In this document: one piece after another, positions 39,408 to 53,000 of the stretch
Position numbering within the stretch: position 1 is the first letter of the stretch
How the letters are laid out: each line of letters opens with the position of its first letter
NCBI GenBank assembly: GCA_964023275.1
Contig: OZ029927.1
Coordinates: forward strand, 20,954,480 to 21,018,479
DNA: 64,000 bases
Direction: 5' to 3'
Source: Norana najaformis
Taxonomy: Eukaryota > Annelida > Clitellata > Crassiclitellata > Hormogastridae
Position numbers and translations under genes: made by a program
The notes under the pieces: generated by a model
The model's input: the letters and a program-made list of their open reading frames with translations, nothing else
Told to the model about the DNA's origin: nothing
Database searches by the model: none

Positions 39408-40690
39408 CTTTTTTATTTTTCTTGGACAGATGGCACAAATCCCAGACTGTCTGGCTTAAAAAGGTCAATAACTTTTTTATTTTTCTTGGACAGATGGCAC
39501 AAATCCCAGACTGTCCGGCTTAAAACCGGTCAATAACTTTTAATTTTTCTTGGACAGATGGCACAAATCCCAGACTGTCCGGCTTAAAACCGGTCAATAA
39601 CTTTTAATTTTTCTTGGACAGATGGCACAAATCCCAGACTGTCCGGCTTAAAACCAGTCAATAACTTTTTATTTTTCTTGGACAGATGGCACAAATCCTA
39701 GACAGTCCGGCTTAAAACCGGTCAATAACTTTTTTATTTTTCTTGGACAGATGGCACAAATTCCAGACTGTCCAGCTTAAAACCGGTCAATAATTTTTTA
39801 TTTTTCTTGGACAGATGGCACAAATCCCAGACTGTCCGGCTTAAAACCGGTCAATAACTTTTTTATTTTTCTTGGACAGATGGCACAAATCCCAGACTGT
39901 CCGGCTTAAAACCGGTCAATAACTTTTAATTTTTCTTGGACAGATGGCACAAATCCCAGACTGTCCGGCTTAAAACCCGTCAATAACTTTTTTATTTTTC
40001 TTGGACAGATGGCACAAATTCCAGACTGTCCAGCTTAAAACCGGTCAATAACTTTTAATTTTTCTTGGACAGATGGCACAAATCCTAGACAGTCTGGCTT
40101 AAAACCGGTCAATAACTTTTTTATTTTTCTTGGACAGATGGCACAAATCCCAGACTGTCCGGCTTAAAACCGGTCAATAATTTTTTATTTTTCTTGGACA
40201 GATGGCACAAATCCCAGACTGTCCGGCTTAAAACTGGTCAATAACTTTTAATTTTTCTTGGACAGATGGCACAAATCCCAGACTGTCCGGCTTAAAACCA
40301 GTCAATAACTTTTTATTTTTCTTGGACAGATGGCACAAATCCTAGACAGTCCGGCTTAAAACCGGTCAATAACTTTTTTATTTTTCTTGGACAGATGGCA
40401 CAAATCCCAGACTGTCCAGCTTAAAACCGGTCAATAACTTTTTTATTTTTCTTGGACAGATGGCACAAATCCCAGACTGTCCGGCTTAAAACCGGTCAAT
40501 AACTTTTAATTTTTCTTGGACAGATGGCACAAATCCCAGACTGTCCGGCTTAAAACCGGTCAATAACTTTTAATTTTTCTTGGACAGATGGCACAAATCC
40601 CAGACTGTCCGGCTTAAAAACCGGTCAATAACTTATTTCTCCTGGATAGGTGGCACAAATCCCAGACTGTCCAGCTCAAAACCAGTCACA
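39408..40690 (-). repeat. 64-bp minisatellite downstream of AP1AR, ~20 units carrying poly(A) hexamers
   Basis: The plus-strand unit is CAATAACTTTTTATTTTTC, then TTGGACAGATGGCACAAATC, CCAGACTGTCCGGC and TTAAAACCGGT. Read as AP1AR sense, every complete unit has AATAAA or ATTAAA (TTATTT and TTAATT on plus). Each unit also has two small inverted repeats, GGACAG/CTGTCC and CCGG/CCGG. The array starts 160 bp past the AP1AR stop. Confidence 0.97.
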
Positions 40691-40768
40691 TGGCAATCCT
40701 ACATGAAGTTGCCAATCATTTTCTAGCAACCATATTTTGTCCTATCATCTGCTACCGCAACTGCGCGA

Positions 40769-40795
40769 TCGTGTGCCAATAATACGTTGGCACGA
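40769..40795 (-). promoter_or_regulatory. Hairpin in probable AP1AR 3' UTR
   Basis: TGCCAA (40774-40779) and TTGGCA (40787-40792) pair around a 7-nt loop. The stem extends past a 2-nt bulge by three more pairs. It lies about 55 nt after the stop codon on the minus strand. Confidence 0.4.
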
Positions 40796-40849
40796 TGTGT
40801 TGGGCAAAAGAGTACATGTGGCGCAAAATCAAAAATCGAAAAGTGGTCG

Positions 40850-41061
40850 TTAAGTTGAACTGGCGTTGTGTGTGGGACTAGACTTGGCCAGAAGTGTCCG
40901 ACACTCGACTTGGTTGGGACTCGAGTCGAAGTCGTTGTCCCACTCGAAGTCGTCTGATAGGCTTTCCGGTTTGTCAGGGAGCAGCATCGGCTTGACGGTC
41001 AGTTCGGCGATGTTGCCATCCTGGTAGCGCTTGCGTTTCTCTTTCGCTATTGGCTGCATCC
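40850..41061 (-). CDS. AP1AR: AP1AR terminal exon
   Basis: On the minus strand the acceptor is TTTGTCCAG. The exon reads GMQPIAKEKRKRYQDGNIAE, then LTVKPMLLPDKPESLSDD, FEWDNDFDSSPNQVECRTLL and a short Ser-rich tail to TAA at 40852-40850. FEWDNDF is the second acidic-Trp motif of AP1AR. Human continues about 30 residues further after this motif, so the tails differ. Confidence 0.92.
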
Positions 41062-44000
41062 CTGGACAAACATCCAAAGCAAAGAATTTATTTCGACGTA
41101 AACTTAACTCGGGATGTTAAAAATGTTGCGAGGCTAAGAAAAGTAGGGGATTAAAACAGATGGGAGACTAAAAAAGGAGTGAGGTTAAAAAGATGGGATG
41201 TTAAAAAGTTGGGAGTTTCAAACAGCTGGGCTATTAAAAAGTTGGGAGGATCAAACAGCTGGGCTATTAAAAAGTTGGGAGGATCAAACAGCTGGGCTAT
41301 TAAAAAGTTGGGAGGATCAAACAGCCAGGCTATTAAAAAGTTGGGAGAATCAAACAGCTGGGGGTCATATAGTTGGGAAGCTAATGAAACATGTCAAGAT
41401 GCTTGACTGCTGTGGTCACGTGTGCACCTTTATTGAATGATCCTTCGATCTTAGCACCATAGGAATCATAATCGTAAACTCCCTGGAAGAACATCCAAAA
41501 CATAGAAACTATTTCAATATAAACTTAATTCGGGATGTTAAAAATCTTGTGAGGCTAAGAGAAGTTCAGAGACAAAAAGAGCTAGAAGGCTTAAAAAGTT
41601 GTGAAGCTTAAAAAGTATGGCTGTTAAAAAGTTAACAGCACAACTAAATAACGACTAGAGATAAGAATGGCAGCATGTGAAAGACCTGCTTCATGCTCCC
41701 ACTCGAGATCAAGCGAAGAGGCCTCCGTCTTAGAACGATCATCTTTGCTGCTAGCCTCACTTGCTGCATCGATTGGTGCTGAAAAAATCAGATCAGCTGA
41801 TAAAGACAATCGCAATCGTAATTGTAAGCTCGAGATTTCTACAAAAGCTAAGTCGTGTGAACCAGCTATTTCACAGACGCTCAGTCAAAACAAAATCGAT
41901 AGGCAAGAAGGGTTCGGTTCTAGGTCAAGATTCAAGAGTTAGCAGGCAGACTACAAGGATCTAGAAAGCTAAATCGCAGGAAGCAGCTATTTCACAGACA
42001 CTCAGTCAAAACAAAATCGATAGGCAAGAAGGGTTCGGTTCTAGGTCAAGATTCAAGAGTTAGCAGGCAGACTACAAGGATCTAGAAAGCTAAATCGCAG
42101 GAAGCAGCTACTTCACAGACGCTCAGTCAAAACAAAAATCGATAGGCAAGAAGGGTTCGGTTTCAGGTCCACGATCCAAGAGTCAGGCAGGCAGTTGGCT
42201 GAGTACAGATGTGCAAAATTCACCCTTATGAATCGAGACAATACCACTATTAAATCAAAGGCATCAGGAGACAATACAGCAAAAGGTAAATCTGATAACG
42301 CACCCCCTCCAGCACATTACAAACTGCTTTTTAGGAAGTAAAAGGCAGTACAGAAATGTCCAGGTACATGGATATAACTATATGTTCATAAATACATACA
42401 AGCATAAATAAATACTTAACATATGTCCCTACATACACACATATATGCCCACAAATCTATATACATAACACATACATACAAATGGCCATACAAATACATA
42501 CATGCATACATACACAAACACATACACACATACGTACATACATACACACATAAGTCCATACATACATATATATACATACACATGTGCATACATAACGCAT
42601 ACATACATACATACACACACATACATACATATGTCCATACATACACATATACACACATACATCCATACACATACATAAATATATACATACATACATACAC
42701 ATACATATGTCCATACATAAATAAGTAGATGCATGCAGAAACAAACACAATAGTTCTGAGATGGTAATACAAAGAATCCTACCTCCATGCGATCCAGTGG
42801 CCCGTGTTTGTGCAGCCAGAGACCTCGCCTTAACGCATTCGAGGAAAACATCAAAGTCGTCATCACCGCCAGCCCTACATCAACAACAAACAGAATCCAA
42901 TCAGTCAGTGAAACATCTTTTCTCTCTCGCTCACAAATAGGAGAACAGAGTGATTCATGCACAGAAGACACCATTTGGCATTCATCTGGAATGACAGGTC
43001 AAGCATTAGGAAACAAAAGAAGTAGGAGATAAAAGAAGTAGGATATTAGAAATTAGGAAATAAGGGAAGCAGGAGATAAAGAAAGCAGGATATTAGAAAT
43101 TAGGAAATAAGGGAAGTAGGAGATAAAAGAAGTAGGACATTAGGAAACAAGGGAAGTAGGAGATAAAAGAAGTAGGACATTAGGAAACAAGGGAAGTAGG
43201 AGATAAAAGAAGTAGGACATTAGGAAACAAGGGAAGTAGGAGATAAAGAAAGCAGGATATTAGAAATTAGGAAATAAGGGAAGTAGGAGATAAAAGAAGT
43301 AGGACATTAGGAAACAAGGGAAGTAGGAGATAAAAGAAGTAGGACATTAGGAAACAAGGGAAGTAGGAGATAAAAGAAGTAGGACATTAGGAAACAATGG
43401 AAGTAGGAGATAAAAGAAGTAGGACATTAGGAAACAAGGGAAGTAGGAGATAAAGAAAGCAGGATATTAGAAATTAGGAAATAAGGGAAGTAGGAGATAA
43501 AAGAAGTAGGACATTAGGAAACAAGGGAAGTAGGAGATAAAGAAAGCAGGACATTATGAATTAGGAAATAAGGGAAGTTGACATCAAAGCAATCTGTAAA
43601 CAGTGGTGACGAGCAGAAATTTGAGCACAGGAAGGAGACAGTTATCGATTTTGTTTTGACTGAGCACCTGTGAATGGTCCCCGTCACGTGGCTTCATTGG
43701 GCGCTGCAAAAATCTCGGGTTTACGATTACGAACATAACAATGAATTGTAACCTTGCAGACAAAAATCACAGCAAAGACAAGATTGAATATACGCTCAGG
43801 ATTCTTGTGTGAACAAGTTCCTCTATTTCTTAGCCTGCAACATTACCAAGAGTATGTCGGCGTAGTTATCTAGAAAATCTACGCATGCTAGCCTAGTTAG
43901 CTACATCTGTAAGCGCATATGCCAGGAAAGCCTTGTGCGTGAGGATGCCGAGTCGCATCCGATCGCGGCTTATTTCAGAGATTTGAATCTCGGGCTAGCA

Positions 44001-47000
44001 CGGTCCGTGCAAGGGGACCTTAAATGGTGTGTAGCGGTGGTGAAGGGTCTCACCCGATAGGGTCAAGGCCATACAGTCGCTACAGAAAAACGTGTACAAT
44101 TTACAGTTTTATGTTTAAATATAAAATCAAGGTCTAGTTACATCTCCCAATCACTCTCTTCCTCTCCAAGCCACGTGTCTGGGTCCTTCTGACAGGATGG
44201 CGCCAGCTTCGCAAGACGTTCCTTGTGCTTCAAGGCTTTGGCCGAGCGAACCGCTTCACGCTTCGCTTGGTAGTACGCCTCCTCATCTCTCCGCAGCTCC
44301 TCCTCCTGATGTACCAACTAAAGAACCAGATAACCAGCACACGAACCTTTGCAAAAATCTCCACCATAAACCGCAAAAACTGGTTTATATGTATGTACGA
44401 ATCAAGATGTGCAGCATGGTGTGGTCTATCGGTAACGTGTTTGGTCAATGATCATGCGGCTGCGGGTTCGACTCCGTGTAACGACCCTGGGCAAGTTGTT
44501 TGTGCACACCGTGCCTCTGTCATCAAGCAGTATAAAATTGGTACCGGCATAAGCTGGGAAGTAAACGGCAAGTCATGCGGTGCACTGGCCCCGTGTCCAG
44601 GACCTTGGGACTCGTCCATTGCTGGCTCAAGGGATTAAGGGAAAGGAAATGAGCACCTCCCTTATGTCTAAATTGTGGGATATGGATGGGACACATATCT
44701 GAAAATGTGCGGCATATATGGCTATATCACTGACCTAAACAAGCCCTAGTATGTGAGCTGAAAATCTATGCAGAACAGAGTCAAGTGAAACAGTAAACCT
44801 TCATAAAATCTCAGAAACTCTCCCAAGCCGTGTAGGAGAGGCATTCATTTCCTTTCCAAGGCCTGTGTTTATACAGAAACTCATAAACTTCCCTTGATGC
44901 AGTACCAGGAGTCATATCATTCAGGTCTAAACTTAAAGACTCATCTGTTTCAACTTACTTACCCACTGTAGCCTAACTTCTGGTTTCTCTGACCCATAGG
45001 AATTGGACCTAGCTTCTAAAAGGGATGAATTTGATTATGAATTCACTCGAAGCGACCATCAATTGACGCGTTGGGAATTATGATAACGGCACTATAGAAG
45101 TCATCAGATTGGACTGGAGTTCACACTACATGCTGGTTTTGTCCTAGCCAACACAAAAGTGCAATACCAGCTGGCAACAGCGAGGAAGATCTTTTGGGTT
45201 AGAGCAAATTGTAAGTGAAAACGAATTATAAAAGAGAGGAAGCCTGAATCAGCACAGGAGGAAGATTTATGCAGAACATACACCTTAAAAAGAGATCCAC
45301 ATAGACTGCACCAGAAAATGAAAGTCTGAAGGAAAACGTGCCTGCAAAGAGAGACGGTCTGAGCAAATTTAGAAGCAAAATGCTGTTGGAAATTGTGTCT
45401 TCAAAGAGATAGTCTGAACCAGTGTATAAGCCAAATGTATGAAGAAATTGCATCTTCAAAGTGTATAAGCCAAATGTACACAGAAATTGTATGTTCAAAG
45501 TACATAAGCCAAATGTATGAAGAAATTGTATCTTCAAAGTATATAAGCCAAATGTATGAAGAAACTGTATCTTCAAAGCGCATAAGCCAAATGTATGAAG
45601 AAATTGTATCTTCAAAGTGCATAAGCCAAATGTATGAAGAAATGTTTCCTTCAAATGGAGATCTAGTCTGAACTAGTGGGGAAGTTTTCCCCCTTTCTCC
45701 CAATAGATCACACGCAGACTGACCAAATAACACAGGTTGGTGACAACAGCAGATGTGTGCAAAACTCTTGCCTACAGTCACTACACAGCATTCACTCGTT
45801 ACGCTCGACACTGCAGTAAAACATCACACATTTTTATGCAAAAACCTTCACACAAGTACAGAAATTACAAAGTAATTGCCAAAGAAACTACTGAACATGA
45901 TCAACGCTACCCTGAAAACCACCAGTTTAAAAAGCAGACACACCATTCATAAAAGCAGCCATTGACATTGGGTTAGAACAGTCCGTACATGGGGACCTTA
46001 AATGGCGTGGCGCCCATTCAAATGGGGAGCGGTGGTGAAGGATCTCAACCCTTTAATTCATTGAAAAATAAGTAGGGTCGAGGCCATATGGTCGCTATAG
46101 AAAAACATGTACATTAACATTTACATTTCACAAATATTAGGTTGTGCTTAGACACCTTTAAATAGTTTTTGTCCGACGCTATATAGAGTTCAGTTTCTTT
46201 ATTCATTAGTAATTCATACCTTTGCGACAATAAGAAACGGTCGACGTTAACGGCCCTGGCGGCCACAAGATGTCACTAAACACTGAATACTAATACAAAA
46301 GGTGTGGCGCCCATTCAAATGGGCGGCGGTGGTGAAGGATCTCACCCGATTAATTCATTGAAAAATGAGCAGGATCGAGGCAATATGGTCACCGCAGAAA
46401 AACGTGTACATCTACATTTTTAACACAGTATTAAAGTGAATGCTCAACGATTCCCGTTGAGTCCTGCCTCTGCTTTTACGAAGGCTATTTCATCACTCAG
46501 TAGCTTTCTGTCCATAAAAACAGAACTCGTCAATAAGCGTTTGATAGTCTTTTCTGTGTGCTACCATGTCTGGTGAATAAAGATTGGTATAGTGACTGCT
46601 ACGCTCAGACACACAGTCACTGTGGCTTTTCGCCAATCGGCCTATTATTCCCCAATCGTCAAGGTATTGTTCCCCATTAGCTCTGTGGCATCGGGCTGGG
46701 AGCGCCTATGATGAGTTTTATCTCGAAGTGGGCTTTATAAGTTTCTGGTTACAATTACAAATTACAGCACTACCGCAGATACCCATGCTCTTACGGCCGT
46801 TAGCTGGCAGCATTGTTGGTGAACTGCGGAATTGTGGCTACCTTGCTCTTCTTCTATCTATCCTGCAGATCCATTTCCAAGCACCACCCACCTTAGCCGT
46901 CTGACTGTCTGCCTGCCTGACTCTTGGATCTTGACCTGGAACCAAACCTTTCATGCCTATCGATTTTGTTTTAACTGAGCGCCTGTGAATAAGCTGTTTC

Positions 47001-50000
47001 CCGCGACTTAGCCTTCGCTGGGCGCTGTATAAATCTCGAGTTTACGAGTACGATTACCTTTGGGCCCAACCAACGTGGGTGGCACTCTGGGCTCTTCTCA
47101 AGTACCGACACTCGGCACAAACAGCTTTCAGAATCTGGATTGCACTTAAGTTTCCGTTACATGAACATAATATTTACACTGCACCCTCTTTATAACTAGT
47201 TTACGATGGGCAGTTTGTTCTGTAAGAGTGCAGACGAGTGCTACCGGGTTGTATAAGTTGTCAAATACAATACAGTAACGCTGTATGTGGAAGCCAGAGC
47301 AGTACTGCATCAGAACAAGATCGTCTTCTAATGAGGTCACTGTTTAAGGCTTAACCAATTCGGAATCTGTACATTCCCAATCTCGAATCCCAAAGATCAC
47401 CCACCGTAACTGCCACGCTGTCTCTCTGCCCCACTCTTGGATCTTGACCTGGAACCGAACCCTTCTTGCCTATCGATTTTGTTTTGACTTAGCGCCTGTG
47501 AATAAGCTGATTCCCGCGACTTAGCTTTCGTTGGGCGCTGTACCGATCTCGCACTTACGATTATGAGGACGTTTGGCCCGTCCACTTTCATCCTCTGATC
47601 ATGAACTACGAGTTCACCAGAGGGCACTAGCGGAATAGAAACATATCCGTCACAGCGGGATTTGAACCCTCAGCCTCCAGATGGGCCGTCCAGCAGTCTA
47701 ATCACTAGACTGTAGCAGTGTGCCGGTCAGCAATAATTGATAGCAATCCCATCAGCAGCTAAAATAAGGAAGTGATGTCTGCGATCCACCTAGCGGTCAC
47801 AGATACAGCCGGATGGATGTATCCGAAATCGATTCTTGGACCGACTAGGACCAAGCAGTGACGACCAGCAAAGGCTCGCTTCAAAAACACCGACCGAAGC
47901 TCACTATAACACCGATTCTGATATGACAGTTTAATCTTGGATCCATGACCTTATTCTAACAAAAGGCCACGAATTTATTCTAAGGAAACAACATAAATTT
48001 CTTCTAAGAAAAGGCCACGACCTTATTGTAATAAAAGACCACAACTTTACTCTAAAAAAGCCACGACCTTATTCTGACACAAGACCACAACCCTGTTCTA
48101 ACAGAAGACCACGCCCTTATTCTAACAAAAGACCACGACTCTATTCTAACAAAAGACCACGCCCTTATTCTAATAAAAGACCATGACAATTCAAACATCA
48201 CCCGAGTCTACAAAACGTCGGTATTATGAAACGGTTCGGAAGTTAGTCTGCGATCACAAGATGCGTCCAACGCTTCAGTAGAACAGGAATTTCCTGCGCA
48301 TAATTTCCCCGTTATTTTCTCTCCGCCACATGAATTAATCTTGGGGCATCGACGGTGACCAAGCAATAGGAATTTTTCAAGACCAATAAAACTGCCAATT
48401 CTTTTTATGACATCCGGATCGCGTGGTTGTTAGTCTATGGCCACCGCAGTCCTTCGCTTTATTAAATACTAGCCCCTCCACGCACAGCAGTAACTGTGCG
48501 CTGGTTCGGCAAACTGTCCCTTCTGGGAAGTTGCCCTGATGCTTCCTGTTAGCTACACTGTAGCCATAAGAGCAATTGTTAAAACCATCTCGATTTTGAG
48601 GACTTTACTCTCTTACACGGCCTTTTCTAAGCGTTTGTCGTTTTCAGATTATTCGCCAGAAAGCGCCATAGTAAAACATCGCACATATAATATATATAAT
48701 ATATATTTATATATATTATTACAGAGGACCACGCACGCGTCTAAAGCTATTATTATATAGATTTGCATACTTACCCATATTTAGCCTAGCGGTATGCATG
48801 TACGTATGTATGTGTGTTCATGTATGTATGTAATGTATGCATACATGCGCGTGTGTATGTCTGTATGAATGCATAGTATGTATGCATAGTATGTATGTAT
48901 GTATGTATGCATGCATGTTTCTAAGGCTGTATTTTCTCTGGTTACAAGCAGCTGTAAACATGCTTTTTGAAAACCAGATGCGTAATTAGCAGACGCTGCT
49001 TCACAAGACTAAATACAGTAACTAAATAAAATAAATAAGTAACAAAAGTAAACAAACAAATAAAGTTAATAAAACTGTGCGTGATTTAAAATGAAACGCA
49101 AAAAGAAAGACGATAGAGACGGCCTCAAATCGAAGACCCCGTCTGCTATGATTCTGGTCGTTGTGAAAGATTCATCGACTCTCGGAGGCAGTGACAAATA
49201 AAACCTGACGAGAGAAATGACGGAAAGTCAATAGAATTGATCAGTAGCTGAAGCCCCACATCACTCACAACATCCATTACGGCACAGAAAATCCTACATC
49301 AACTGACATCGACAACATCCAAAGCAACTCAGAGCAAGCCATAATGAGAAACCCTTACATCAACAAAAACAGCCACTTAAAACTCAAAAATAATGTCTAG
49401 AAACGGTGACCACTAAGTTGCGGGCATCTGTGTGGTCCGACACGGTAGCCGATTGGTTTGAGCGCTCGGCTTGTAAGTGGGTCACGATAGCCGATTTCTA
49501 AAGTAGAAAGTAGCCGATTGGTGAGAGCGGGAAGTTCGTAAGTGGGTCACAGTAGCCGATTGGTTAAAGCGTACGGCTTGAAAGTGGGTCATCGTAGCGG
49601 ATGCCTAAATTAGAGCGCTTGGTTTGTAAGTGGGTCACGACAGCCGATTTCTAAATTCGAGCCCTCGGCTTGTAAGTGGGTCACGATAGCAGATTTCTAA
49701 ATTAGAGCGCTCAGCTTGTAAGTGGGTCACGATAGCCGATTTCTAAAGTAGAGCGTTCGGCTTGTAAGTGGGTCACGATAGCCGATTGCTAAATTAGAGC
49801 GCTCGGCTTGTAAGTGGGTCACGGTAGTCAACTGGTGAGAGCGTTCGGTTTGTAAGTGGGTCACGGTAACCGATTGGTTTGAGCGCTCGGCTTGTAACGC
49901 GGAGAGACAGGTTCGAACCTTCCCCGAGCCGGTTAAAGGACCTTGAGCAAGTCCTTCACGCGAAATTGCTCAGCTTAACGCCATCGATTGATGCTTTATC

Positions 50001-53000
50001 AGTAGACAGGATCACTTACGGTGATAAATACAGAAATATGAGTAGTTTGCGTCTGTGGTCTAGGATTCACTCTGGATGGTCCCACCATTTGGAATTCTCT
50101 ACCTCCTCATGTTCGCAACTCTCTTGCAGACTTCCACTGAACCTGCAACAGTTCTCTGGCTTGGTGCACCGAAAAATTGTTCAAACAACATAAATTCATC
50201 CAAAAACTAATTCTACATACATCACCGGTAAACAGCATATCCTGGACGCTCAATATCATGCAATCTTTTGAAGCCATATCAAGAAATGGGGTATAAGGAC
50301 GATACATCGTAACAAAGTCCGTTTTTAGGTTTTAAGAGAGCAATATGGATTCGGGAATTGTACAGTCGCAAAGCAACCTTTGCAGTCGTGAAGCAATCAC
50401 TTTTCAATTACAAGGCAACTTTCCAATCACATGGCAATCCCTTTGCTATATCAAAGCAACTGCTTTTCAACTGCAAAGCAACTGCTTTTCAATTGCAAAG
50501 CAATAATGTTGCAATCACACAACACTCCCTTTGCTATATCAAAGCAACTGCTTTTCAACTGCAAAGCAACTGCTTTTCAATTGCAAAGCAATAATGTTGC
50601 AATCACACAACAATCCCTTTGCTATATCAAAGCAACTGCTTTTCAACTGCAAAGCAACTGCTTTTCAATTACAAAGCAATAATGTTGCAATCACACAACA
50701 ATCCCTTTGCTATATCAAAGCAACTGCTTTTCAACTGCTTTTCAACTGCTCTTCGACTGCAAAGCAACATTTCAATCACACAACAATCCCTTTGCTACAT
50801 CAAAGAAATCGCTTTTCAACTGTAAAGCAATTGCTTTCAACTGCAAAGCAACTGCTCTTCAACCGCAAAGCAAATGCTTTGCAAAGCTCCTAGTTATTAG
50901 ACGTCGCTGGACAGAGCTATCTAATAAATCCTGAGTGACGGTAATTAAGTGCTGGCACCCGAGACAGCTTGAAATTACACGGAACCTCTTAACTGCAGTG
51001 TCCAGTATTCTGCTCTCAGCACGTCGCCTAAAATTGGCAAATCACTGTCAACAGCAGAAGTGGTAAGGGTGGCGAGTTTTTCACGGCAAGACTGACCAAA
51101 ACTACTGACCAGATTCGAATGTCAATCAACAGAAGTGGCAAGACTGGTCAGTTTTTCACGGCAAGACCGACTGATAATACTGACCAGATTCGACTGTCAA
51201 TCAACAGAAGTGGCAAGACTGGTCAGTTTTCCACGGCAAGACTGACCAGTACTACTGACCAGATTTGCAGAGGCGTCGTCAGTACATGTTCAATGTATTA
51301 ATAAAAGTGGTAAGATTACAGTAGTTCTGAAAGTTATTGGATTAGTTGCAAAGTCATGTATGAGGTACTTAGAATGCAATGTACTAAGTGTCTTGCTGCA
51401 TGCATACACAAATTATTTTCAGTGGATGATAACATTAGTCAAGAAATCATGGTAGTGTAATTAATCGCTGGATATAATAATGACTAGTCATTAAGTCATG
51501 GTAATATAGCCAATCCTTGATTAGATTAGTGATGAAGCCAATATTGTGGTTGACACCGTTTTGCCGTTTAAAACATACATTAGCCATAAAGTAGTGGTAG
51601 TTCCTCAGTTTAACGACAGCTTATTGCATCAAAGGCCGTTGCCGTCGCCCTCCTCCTTTATCCAGGCTTGGGACTGGCACTCACCCAAACAAGGCAGTGG
51701 CGGAGTTCTTCTTCTTGTCCATGGGTTTAACATCTTATGGCAACTAAGGCCGTTGACGTCTTCGATTTGAAAATGTTGTTGACGTTGTCCATAAGTTCAT
51801 TTCTTTCTTCTTATCGTTTCCTTTAAGATTTTTGTCTCCGTAGGTAATGTATGTATTTTTTTAACTGATTGCAGCACGACATGGATGAGAGACGAAATGC
51901 AGGCAAAGGGGTTTTTGTTGACTGGTTGATGGCACCTTTGTCGACTTCTTGTTGGTTTTCTTCTTGTTGGAAGACTGTCCACTGTCCATTACGGCTCTTG
52001 TGTGTCCATTAAGGGTCTTCTCAGTTGCTATAAAGCCTTTTTTCAATATCTGATTTATATGTTTTCTGTAATTTTTTCTTTTCACTGGCCATTTCGGCTC
52101 TTTTGTGGCCATCGGGTTTTTTGTGGCCATCAGGAGTTTAGCGATCAAGCATGTGGAGTTTAGCGATCAAGCGTCACAGATTCATATATATATATATATA
52201 TAGCGTCGTTAGAATGCGTTTTAAAGGTGTCTTTAAAAACATTGCTTTATCCTGTGCTTAACAACATTTTGGCTGTCAAGGCCGTTGATGTCGACCTTTC
52301 TTTACCCTAGCCTTTCACGGAAGACCAATCACATAATTCTGTGCGGTTAGCGATAATTATTTAAACGAGGTACGTGCGCAATATGGTTAACAGCAATACC
52401 CTGTAAACGTTCAATTACGTAAAGTACGTAAATAAATAAAAAAAGGTGTGCAAAACAGTTGTCAGTTATACCTAGGAAAACAAAAACCACATCATTAAGT
52501 AAAACACGTGAGACAACATTAAGGTGCATAGAACGCAATTAATAATAATTTCTAGTAGTAGTTCAAATGTTTAACGACATCTTGTGGCATCAAATACCGT
52601 TGACGTCGACCTCTTTTATCCAGGCTTGGTGGGACTGGCATTACCCCCAAACAAGGCAGTGGCGGAATTAAAGGCGGAGTTCAGAAATCAAATAATGATT
52701 AAACAGTTAGGAAATCACAAAACAATTAAATAAATCGTGTAAACAAGTAAAAAAAGGTGTGCAAAAATAGCATACAACCGAATAGAAAAGCACAGTCATC
52801 ATGCTAATAAACGTTGTCCGAGTACCCATCTCATGTAGGACGAGACGGTGAAAGGCCTACTAAACTCCAGTTGACCTCTGATCCGGAAATGAATGCGTAA
52901 AAAAGGAAACAATATTTCATTTATATGATCACCAGTTCGTAACGTCAAAGCTAGAGGTCGCTAACTCTTTCTCTGCAGAAATGAAGCCAAGAGCAACTGA

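Noticed and set aside
39408..40690. CRISPR-like appearance of the 64-bp array
   Set aside because: There are no unique spacers; the whole unit repeats, and the genome is eukaryotic.
45226..45811. Two long minus ORFs (142 and 136 codons)
   Set aside because: They read across a 39-bp minisatellite; the repeated peptides reflect the unit.
47146..47340. 64-codon minus ORF beginning MTSLEDDLVLMQ as the missing AP1AR exon
   Set aside because: It lacks the acidic LTEEEI/RERHY pattern, has no suitable splice sites in phase, and does not match the human middle segment.
49430..50040. tRNA genes
   Set aside because: A- and B-box-like motifs are present, but the sequence does not close into a tRNA cloverleaf and continues as a SINE body. 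Same for SINE-B copies at 8.2, 11.6, 21.7, 44.4 and 61.4 kb.
51861..52148. 95-codon Lys-rich minus ORF
   Set aside because: It is built partly from a short GGCCAT-containing repeat and D-repeat flanks; no homology or splice support.
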